From positions 1-9,826 of the forward strand of contig JARLGP010000146.1 in NCBI GenBank assembly GCA_031292735.1: a stretch of 9,826 nt of DNA, given 5' to 3'. This stretch comes from Holophaga sp. Lineage in GTDB: Bacteria; Acidobacteriota; Holophagae; Holophagales; Holophagaceae. The notes under the pieces were generated by a model. It made no database searches. It was given only the letters and a program-made list of their open reading frames with translations, and was not told the DNA's origin. The position numbers were made by a program, and so were the translations under genes. Shown here piece by piece: positions 1-4,062 of the stretch. Positions within the stretch are counted from its first letter, which is position 1; every line of letters starts with the position of its first letter.

Positions 1-91
1 TAAGAGATTTTGTTTGATTTTTGTTTTTTGGTTCCCGGGGGGTTGGTGGGGTGGGGGGGGGCGCGGGGGGGGCCACCGCCCCCCCCCCACC
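1..91. other. G/C homopolymer fold-back, possible contig-end artefact
   Basis: The first 30 bases are T-rich and unlike anything else in the window. They are followed by long G runs and then a run of ten C. The segment at 50-63 (GGT, nine G, CG) is the near-perfect reverse complement of 77-91 (CG, ten C, ACC). This makes a fold-back arm of about 14 bp around a short G-rich loop. Such a structure at the very edge is typical of low-quality read ends or of a hairpin that stopped assembly. A genuine GC hairpin cannot be excluded from sequence alone. Confidence 0.55.
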
Positions 92-714
92 AGGCCGCGC
101 CGTGGATCCCCGGCGCCAGGCAGAGCACCAAGGGTTGCTGGCATTCGGACGATGGGACGACCGCGAGGTATGCCCACGTCGTCCCCGCCGCAACCGAGGG
201 GGAACAGCCGTTCTATTGGGTTGTGGTGACCGTGACCCATGACGAGAGCCGCGAGGACGAGGATGATTCGATCTACACGAAAAGGCCGATCCCCCTCGCC
301 GTCCAGGATTTCGACCCCGACATGATCGGCCTCTTCCTGAAGCGCAACGGGTTCCCCCTGAACGAAGCCGAATGGACCCGGGCCCAGCTCTCCGGAGAGT
401 CTGACGAGGCCGACGTGGTGACCGAACGGAGCTACTACCTCGACAAGCCCTGGTCCTGGCCCCATTTCGCCTTCCGGTCCCGGCAGGAATGGCAGGAATA
501 CACCCAGTGGTGGAGATTCCCCGAAAGCGAGACGGCCCGGCAGGGCAAAGCCCGTGACGAACAGCACCGGCAGGAAGTCTCTCGAATCATCTCTGAGGCC
601 AGCACCCCGGCTGTGGCCCAGGGCCTCACTGAGCTGGCCGAGCTGGCCAGGGAGATGGACAACGAGCCCTTGCCGTCCTGGATCAAGACTGGGCCGGTTG
701 GGAATGCCTCATGA
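10..714 (+). CDS. Hypothetical protein, 5' end unresolved
   Basis: This open frame runs to a TGA at 712-714. I do not recognise the protein. The first 40 or so encoded residues come from the homopolymer segment at 1-91 (poly-Gly and poly-Pro) and are probably not real. A TAA at 1-3 closes the frame upstream, and there is no ATG in frame before the DMIGLF stretch near residue 106. The gene is therefore likely truncated or corrupted at its 5' side. From about position 200 it reads like a soluble, acidic, Trp-rich protein. It has a beta-strand-like stretch (FYWVVVTVT), an aromatic segment (WSWPHFAF, EYTQWWRF) and a charged helical C-terminus. It overlaps the next gene by four bases (ATGA), so the two are probably co-translated. 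Since the neighbour looks phage-derived, this may be a phage gene too, but that is inference only. Confidence 0.5.
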   Translation: MFDFCFLVPGGLVGWGGARGGPPPPPHQAAPWIPGARQSTKGCWHSDDGTTARYAHVVPAATEGEQPFYWVVVTVTHDESREDEDDSIYTKRPIPLAVQDFDPDMIGLFLKRNGFPLNEAEWTRAQLSGESDEADVVTERSYYLDKPWSWPHFAFRSRQEWQEYTQWWRFPESETARQGKARDEQHRQEVSRIISEASTPAVAQGLTELAELAREMDNEPLPSWIKTGPVGNAS

Positions 715-1124
715 GCGAGGACCCCGCAATACCCGCGGCAGACTTCGCCCAGGAGGCCCCGGACGGGCAACCCGAGGGCGAGAGCACCCCGGGCGCCATT
801 CCGCCGGACTGGGAGGCCATCCAGGAAGCCTTCCGGGCTGGAGCCCAGAGCCTCCGGGAGATCGCCGGGAAGCATGGCGTCACCGAGGGCGCTATCCGGG
901 CCCGGGCGAAGAAGGCCGGGTGGACCCGTGCCACTGGCGTTACGCAGTGCGTAGAGCCTCGTGTCGCCGCCCTGGAAGAACAGGTGGCGGCCCTGTCCGG
1001 CCTGGTGGAAGAGATGGGGGTGCTGCTCGAAGAACTCACCATGGCGAACGCCGGGGCCCTACGCCAGCAGCGCAAGGCCCAGCCATGGCAACAGACGCAG
1101 CGACCGCCCTCCCGCTGGGGATGA
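711..1124 (+). CDS. Terminase small subunit-like helix-turn-helix protein
   Basis: A 137-residue acidic protein. Residues 27-65 read DWEAIQEAFRAG...SLREIAGKHGVTEGAIRARAKKAGW. This is the N-terminal DNA-binding helix-turn-helix pattern seen in many phage terminase small subunits, which recognise the packaging site on phage DNA. A short helical, coiled-coil-like part follows (VAALEEQVAALSGLVEEMGVLLEEL, about residues 84-108), and the protein then ends in a basic, Gln-rich tail. Complete terminase small subunits are often longer, so this could be a truncated version or simply a phage-like DNA-binding protein. The start ATG overlaps the upstream stop and has a GGGA six to eight bases before it. 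No large terminase subunit, portal or capsid gene follows, so it looks like a prophage remnant. The helix-turn-helix is clear; the terminase role is inferred. Confidence 0.65.
   Translation: MSEDPAIPAADFAQEAPDGQPEGESTPGAIPPDWEAIQEAFRAGAQSLREIAGKHGVTEGAIRARAKKAGWTRATGVTQCVEPRVAALEEQVAALSGLVEEMGVLLEELTMANAGALRQQRKAQPWQQTQRPPSRWG
941..953. repeat. Palindrome TACGCA-G-TGCGTA
   Basis: A perfect 6-bp inverted repeat around one central base, lying inside the helix-turn-helix gene. The same layout, TRCGCA-N-TGCGYA, recurs at 1565-1577 in the non-coding stretch downstream. It may be a binding site for the encoded DNA-binding protein or another regulator; the sequence alone does not show which. Confidence 0.4.
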
Positions 1125-1307
1125 GCCCACCGAACCTCAGCCCTCCACTCCAAACCCATCCCTGTTGCTCAAGGTGGGCTGATGTGGGGCCGACTTCAAT
1201 GTTCTCGACGGCCGTGGCCCCCAGCCCTTGCCCCATTCCACGGTGGGGTCGTGCAGCACCTCAAGCAGCGACGAAAGGGTCAAGGCGACCCGCCATTCTT
1301 TATATCC

Positions 1308-1363
1308 ATTGATGGAAGGGTCCAGGAAGATCCTTCGTGCCCAAGCCCGATTGGTCCATCAAT
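1308..1363. repeat. 9-bp inverted repeat ATTGATGGA / TCCATCAAT
   Basis: The arms at 1308-1316 and 1355-1363 are perfect reverse complements separated by 38 bases. The left arm adjoins the AT-rich run TTTATATCC, one of the few AT-rich spots in the region. This could be an operator pair, but no gene start is placed to use it. Confidence 0.3.
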
Positions 1364-1463
1364 TGACATGCCGGCCGGACTGCAGCTTCAGCCTAGATGC
1401 GCTCCGCCAACACCGGCCCATCTCCCCCGGCTGTCATCGGATGACACCCCGGAGCCCGGAAAA

Positions 1464-1480
1464 GTGGAAGGCGCTTCCAC
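1464..1480. repeat. Perfect hairpin GTGGAAG-GCG-CTTCCAC
   Basis: A 7-bp stem with a 3-base loop. It lies 17 bases after a second short hairpin, TGTCAT-CGG-ATGACA, at 1432-1446. Neither is followed by a T run, so they are not ordinary intrinsic terminators. Confidence 0.4.
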
Positions 1481-1513
1481 CCCGGCGCCCGAACCCGCCG
1501 CGGGACGGTCCAC

Positions 1514-1541
1514 CTGGTGGTTACGCATTACCACCCACCAG
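1514..1541. repeat. Hairpin with CTGGTGG / CCACCAG arms
   Basis: The arms at 1514-1520 and 1535-1541 are perfect complements. An alternative inner pairing uses GGTGGT (1516-1521) and ACCACC (1530-1535). The loop contains TTACGCA, a variant of the half-site repeated just downstream. Confidence 0.35.
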
Positions 1542-1550
1542 CAGCGAGAC

Positions 1551-1579
1551 GTTGCGCAGGGGGTTGCGCAATGCGCAAC
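1551..1579. repeat. Operator-like array of GTTGCGCA sites
   Basis: GTTGCGCA occurs at 1551-1558 and again at 1563-1570, 12 bases later. The second copy forms a perfect 17-base palindrome, GTTGCGCAATGCGCAAC (1563-1579). One direct half-site plus a full palindrome on one DNA segment is the usual form of a repressor operator or replication/packaging iteron. No gene beginning downstream is convincing enough to name a target. Confidence 0.45.
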
Positions 1580-1612
1580 ATCGAGACCGACCTTGCCGGC
1601 GGGGCTGGTGGC

Positions 1613-1838
1613 GGTGATACGGAGGCTGGCGGGTGGAACGGTACGACGGCCCAGGCCCGCACCGCATTTCGGCGCAGCACAAAATGGTTTCGACGCACCT
1701 CCATGCCTGCAAGACCGCGCTGGACACGGCCCTTCGCAATACAGGCGGGAGTTTCGGCGCACCCAGCGCAACAAACGGCGCACTGCGTCATGCGTCACCC
1801 GGGGCCCGCCGGTTGGGTGATACGGGGAAGGGAACGGT
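1613..1838. repeat. Scattered short direct repeats
   Basis: GGTGATACGG occurs at 1613-1622 and 1816-1825. Each copy is followed within 5 to 12 bases by GGAACGGT (1635-1642 and 1831-1838). Between them TTTCGRCGCA occurs three times (1667, 1688, 1752), with spacings of 21 and 64. TGCGTCA is repeated in tandem at 1784-1797. These could be remnants of a duplicated segment or protein-binding sites. Confidence 0.35.
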
Positions 1839-2100
1839 GTACCGCGTATTGGGGAGCGGGTGCGGTGCTGCCTCAGGGGCGGCAATTTCTGAGCGGGCTC
1901 CTGAACGCATCGCCACCCGCACCCTGGCTGATAGCCTCAAGGCCGCCGGGATCCACCTGCCGCTGTGGTGGAGGTGAGACACATAGCGTGGGACAACTGG
2001 ATTGTCGGCCACACCGAAGAGAACCCGGCGGACCTGGCAGCGATCCCCAACTATCGTTGGCACCCGGCCTACTTGGGAGGACGCGCCGATGACGGCTTAC

Positions 2101-2406
2101 TCAGCCTTTCCAATCCTCCGGCAGACCGCATGCCTTCAGGACAGCATTGATGTAGCGTTCACCCACGCGGGACGCTCCGATTTCGGCCCCGCCAACGAAT
2201 CCCTGGGACCGTTTGAGCCGTTTGGCCAGCTCCACTTGGGTAAGGCCGGCGGCCTCCCGCATCTTGCGCAGATCATCCCCGATCACCTTGGCCATGAACG
2301 GGCGGGCCTCAACAGATCCTTCCGGAACGCCCCGAAGGCGGTCGTATTCGTTCTTGGGGATCACAACGAATTCTTCGCCGTGAATCATGATGGTTGCAGT
2401 GTTCAT
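2101..2406 (-). CDS. XRE-family antitoxin (HigA-like)
   Basis: This 101-residue protein is the predicted antitoxin of the adjacent toxin and probably also represses the pair. The N-terminus (ATIMIHGEEFVVIPKNEYDRL, about residues 4-24) is a short module common in antitoxins of this type and is likely involved in toxin contact. Residues 42-95 form a Cro/C1-type helix-turn-helix (LRKMREAAGLTQVELAKRLKRSQ, then the characteristic VGERYINAVLKACGLPEDW end). The recognition-helix region reads SQGFVGGAE. The start ATG has a strong purine-rich ribosome-binding site (GAGGAG) that directly abuts the toxin stop codon nine bases upstream. That suggests coupled translation, with the antitoxin initiating better than the toxin. 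The family assignment is secure; the HigA rather than RelB naming is a structural judgement, and activity is untested. Confidence 0.88.
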   Translation of the reverse strand: MNTATIMIHGEEFVVIPKNEYDRLRGVPEGSVEARPFMAKVIGDDLRKMREAAGLTQVELAKRLKRSQGFVGGAEIGASRVGERYINAVLKACGLPEDWKG

Positions 2407-2415
2407 CGTCTCCTC

Positions 2416-2670
2416 CTAGTCCTCGTAAACATCGCGGCGGTTGAGGATCCGAACCACGATCACGTCCGGGGCCGCGAAGGTGAAAACCACCCGCCAGTCG
2501 CCGATGCGGATCCGTGCGTAGCCGGTCCAGTCGTATTTCAGCCACTTCACCCCCGACACCTCCGGCCAGTTCTCCAGGCGGTTGACCACCGTCTGCACCC
2601 GCGCCCGCATGGTCCGGGGGAGGGCTTGGAATTCGACCTGCGCTTCGGGGGTGAGGAGAACCTTGGCCAT
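2416..2670 (-). CDS. RelE/ParE-type toxin
   Basis: An 84-residue protein of the RelE/ParE plasmid-stabilisation fold, expected to act as a cytoplasmic toxin on mRNA or another translation or replication target. Visible family marks are the N-terminal strand AKVLLTPEAQVEF, the helical RMRARVQTVVNRLENWP-type segment around residues 20-36, the core YARIRIGDWRVVFTF (residues 51-65; R53, R55 and R60 are the usual basic positions) and the C-terminal VVRILNRRDVYED. I chose the ATG at 2670 over a TTG at 2688. It gives the normal family start MAKVLL, and the TTG falls inside the predicted promoter. The toxin comes before the antitoxin, as in higBA and related pairs. There is no Shine-Dalgarno sequence upstream, which fits a leaderless message. 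Exact toxin target unknown. Confidence 0.88.
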   Translation of the reverse strand: MAKVLLTPEAQVEFQALPRTMRARVQTVVNRLENWPEVSGVKWLKYDWTGYARIRIGDWRVVFTFAAPDVIVVRILNRRDVYED

Positions 2671-2676
2671 GTTTCG

Positions 2677-2704
2677 AATATAGCCCAATATTGCCCAATG
2701 TCAA
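2677..2704 (-). promoter_or_regulatory. Toxin-antitoxin promoter with repeat operator
   Basis: On the minus strand a perfect -35 box TTGACA (2704-2699) is separated by 16 bases from TATATT (2682-2677, five of six matches to the -10 consensus). The -10 box ends six bases before the toxin ATG, so transcription would start at or next to the start codon. The spacer contains ATTGGGC twice with a 10-bp period, on the same face of the helix. These are good candidates for the antitoxin's own operator. Confidence 0.65.
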
Positions 2705-2751
2705 GTATCAGGAGACCACGCCGAAAGGCACCCCGCCCAGGTATCGGGCCC

Positions 2752-2778
2752 CTGGTGCACCAGATGGGGGAGTAGAAT
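2752..2778 (+). promoter_or_regulatory. Possible promoter and palindromic operator
   Basis: A perfect 12-bp palindrome CTGGTGCACCAG (2752-2763) lies just upstream of TAGAAT (2773-2778, five of six matches to the -10 consensus). The downstream ATG at 2801 would be about 16 bases after the predicted transcription start. No good -35 box is present, which would fit an activator-dependent or weak promoter. The call rests on the -10 box and palindrome only. Confidence 0.35.
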
Positions 2779-2800
2779 CCTGGCATCCCCTGGAGCCTTC

Positions 2801-3007
2801 ATGAGTCGCCGCCGTGGCATCCCTGGCCTGTCCTTTTCCTGGCGCCGCGCCCTGGGCGTCTCGCAGGCCCAGGCCCGGCTGTCCCGGAAGATCGGCATCC
2901 CGCTGTCCCGAAGTGGCCGGCAAAGGAAAGTGGGCCGGTTCATGGGGTGCTGCTGGATCCTGCTGGCTGTGCCCGTGGCCGGGGTGCTGGTGCGGCTGCT
3001 GGGCTGA
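2801..3007 (+). CDS. Small basic protein with C-terminal membrane segment
   Basis: A 68-residue protein with no function I can name. Residues 1-46 are strongly basic and contain SFSWRRALG...ARLSRKIGIPLSRSGRQRKVGR. I recall this pattern (S-F-S-x-K/R-R-A-L-G, then K/R-x-G-I-P, then S/T-G-R-Q-R-K-x-G) from small hypothetical proteins of phages and bacteria. Residues 48-67 (MGCCWILLAVPVAGVLVRLLG) form one hydrophobic, probably membrane-spanning segment with two adjacent cysteines. The start has GGAG about six bases upstream. It is transcribed away from the toxin-antitoxin pair across a shared 100-bp region with a possible promoter. A 7-bp inverted repeat spans its stop codon (3001-3029) but lacks a T tract. 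The reading frame is credible; the function is unknown. Confidence 0.65.
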   Translation: MSRRRGIPGLSFSWRRALGVSQAQARLSRKIGIPLSRSGRQRKVGRFMGCCWILLAVPVAGVLVRLLG

Positions 3008-3103
3008 GGGATCGGAACGAAATCAGCCCTTGGACCGTGCCGTGTTATGGGTGGGTAAATTCCACACATGCCCACCGCCCGCCACTGGCTTCCAGCACCG
3101 CCT

Positions 3104-3139
3104 TTTGAGCACCGTTTGAGCACGGGGCCATTTTGAGCA
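3104..3139. repeat. Three copies of TTTGAGCA
   Basis: The 8-mer occurs at 3104-3111, 3115-3122 and 3132-3139 in the same orientation, with spacings of 11 and 17. It lies between the small-protein gene and the tRNA terminator. A triple octamer next to a tRNA 3' end could be an arm-type recombinase site or a simple local duplication. Confidence 0.45.
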
Positions 3140-3159
3140 TCGACAATGCCGCCTATATA

Positions 3160-3188
3160 CAAGAAACCCCCTGATTTCTCAGAGGGTT
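3160..3188 (-). terminator. Intrinsic terminator of the tRNA operon
   Basis: On the minus strand AACCCTCTGA pairs with TCAGGGGGTT (10 bp, one G-U) around a GAAA tetraloop. A TTTCTT tail follows immediately. It starts four bases after the tRNA-Glu CCA end, so it is well placed to end the tRNA transcript. Confidence 0.8.
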
Positions 3189-3191
3189 GTT

Positions 3192-3266
3192 TGGTAGGGC
3201 TAACGGGATTTGAACCCGTGTTACCGCCGTGAAAGGGCGGTGTCCTGACCCCTAGACGATAGCCCC
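3192..3266 (-). tRNA. tRNA-Glu (UUC)
   Basis: A complete cloverleaf reads on the minus strand. The acceptor arms are GGGGCTA and TAGCCCT (first pair G-U). The D arm contains GTCTAGGGGTCAGGAC, and the anticodon stem-loop CCGCCCTTTCACGGCGG carries anticodon TTC. The T arm is CGGGTTCAAATCCCG, and the discriminator A is followed by an encoded CCA (3194-3192). It reads glutamate GAA/GAG codons. It is downstream of tRNA-Lys in the same direction and followed by an intrinsic terminator. Its 3' end points to the accessory part of the window. Confidence 0.97.
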
Positions 3267-3332
3267 ACGGGTGTGGGAAATTCGGGTCTGGCCTTGCGGT
3301 GACGTGGTGCGGGTGAACGGTAGCAGGTGAAG

Positions 3333-3409
3333 TGGTGAGCCCAGCCGGACTCGAACCGGCGACAATCTCCTTAAAAGGGAGGTGCTCTAACCAGCTGAGC
3401 TATGGGCCC
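3333..3409 (-). tRNA. tRNA-Lys (UUU)
   Basis: A complete cloverleaf on the minus strand. The acceptor arms are GGGCCCA and TGGGCTC with one G-U pair. The D arm is GCTCAGCTGGTTAGAGC, the anticodon loop CTTTTAA carries anticodon TTT, and the T arm is GCCGGTTCGAGTCCGGC. Discriminator A and CCA are encoded. The outer anticodon-stem pair appears to be a C-A mismatch, which is tolerated in some tRNAs. It is the first gene of a two-tRNA unit, 66 bases ahead of tRNA-Glu. Confidence 0.97.
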
Positions 3410-3432
3410 AAGCCGTTGCCGGCTGAACGGAT

Positions 3433-3461
3433 AGTTTGCCGCGCTTTGCAGGCAGGGTCAA
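3433..3461 (-). promoter_or_regulatory. Likely promoter of the Lys-Glu tRNA unit
   Basis: On the minus strand TTGACC (3461-3456, five of six matches to the -35 consensus) is followed after 17 bases by CAAACT (3438-3433), a weak -10 box. Transcription would start near 3426, about 17 bases before the mature tRNA-Lys 5' end. It lies downstream of the TlpA-like gene, so read-through from that gene is also possible. Confidence 0.45.
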
Positions 3462-3495
3462 GCGCTGGTTGTCGCGGGCAGGCATCCGCCCGGAC

Positions 3496-4044
3496 TCAGC
3501 GGATCCTGACCCCGAGCTTGCGCAGGGCGGCCTCCAGGCGGGTGTCGCCGTCATGGTAGCCGACGATGGTTTCGGCCACCCGGCCCTGGGGGTCGATGAC
3601 GTAGGTGGTGGGGATGCCGGTGACGTTGTACTGCGCGGCGAGGTTCGCGGGGCCGTGCCCGGCGGGGTCGAAGCCGAGCTTGAAGCTGAGGCTGGCGCGA
3701 TGCTGCCGCACCCAGACGTCATAGGCGGAACGCTGGTCCCACACGCAGATGCCCAGGATCGCCACGTTCTGGCCGGCCACGGCCTTGGCCACGGACTCCA
3801 GGTGGGGCATGGACCTCTGGCACGGGGGGCACCAGGTGGCCCAGAAATCCAGGACCACCACCTTGCCCCGCTGGCTGGAAAGGCTCAAGGTGCCTCCGCC
3901 ATCGGCCTCGGCGACCAGCTCGGGGGCCTGGGCCCCGGGCTTCAGGAGCTGGGGCCCGCCCTGGGCCGAAAGCCCGAGGCCGAAGGCGCATAGCAGCGCC
4001 GGCACGATGAACCGGAACCTGCTGCCGGATGTCCTGTGGGTCAT
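3496..4044 (-). CDS. Exported TlpA-like thiol-disulfide oxidoreductase
   Basis: A 182-residue thioredoxin-fold protein of the TlpA/ResA group. These work outside the cytoplasm, reducing or exchanging disulfides in other proteins. Residues 1-27 form a signal peptide (basic start, FIVPALLCAFGLGLSA, then AQG as the likely signal-peptidase I site). The AhpC/TSA-type N-terminal part (LKPGAQAPELVAEADGG) precedes the active-site strand VVVLDFWATWCPPC. The redox pair is C72 and C75. The cis-proline loop is TGIPTTYVID, with P145. The start has a strong ribosome-binding site (GGGAGGT) six bases upstream. The gene begins 18 bases after the peptidase stop, so the two are probably co-transcribed and may serve the same compartment. 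Family and export are well supported; the actual partner protein is unknown. Confidence 0.93.
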   Translation of the reverse strand: MTHRTSGSRFRFIVPALLCAFGLGLSAQGGPQLLKPGAQAPELVAEADGGGTLSLSSQRGKVVVLDFWATWCPPCQRSMPHLESVAKAVAGQNVAILGICVWDQRSAYDVWVRQHRASLSFKLGFDPAGHGPANLAAQYNVTGIPTTYVIDPQGRVAETIVGYHDGDTRLEAALRKLGVRIR

Positions 4045-4062
4045 GGGCTACCTCCCGCGGTG

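Larger units (their letters stand above)
1125..2100. other. About 970 bp without a convincing gene
   Basis: Open frames exist on both strands here, because stop codons are rare in GC-rich DNA. None has a good ribosome-binding site, a recognisable domain or a normal amino-acid make-up; they read as Arg/Pro/Gly-rich. What the stretch does hold is many short palindromes and direct repeats: 1308-1363, 1432-1446, 1464-1480, 1514-1541, 1551-1579, 1613-1838 and 1784-1797. It may be decayed prophage DNA, a regulatory or packaging region, or an untranslated RNA. I cannot choose between these from the sequence. Confidence 0.5.

Noticed and set aside
1551..1797. CRISPR array or integron attC interpretation of the repeats
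   Set aside because: The repeat words are only 7-10 bp with irregular spacing and no unique spacers, and there is no GTTRRRY-type core pair.
1182..1820. Open frames in the gene-free stretch (for example 1182-1820, 1228-1617 and 1388-1885)
   Set aside because: They overlap one another on both strands, have poor composition and no ribosome-binding site, and show no family motif.
1965..2150. A 61-codon plus-strand frame reading VRHIAWDNWIVGHTEEN
   Set aside because: It looks protein-like in part, but it overlaps the 3' end of the antitoxin gene, has no recognised domain and no clear ribosome-binding site.
3462..3495. Terminator after the TlpA-like gene
   Set aside because: Only a 4-bp GGGC/GCCC pairing is present, with no T tract, so I do not call one.
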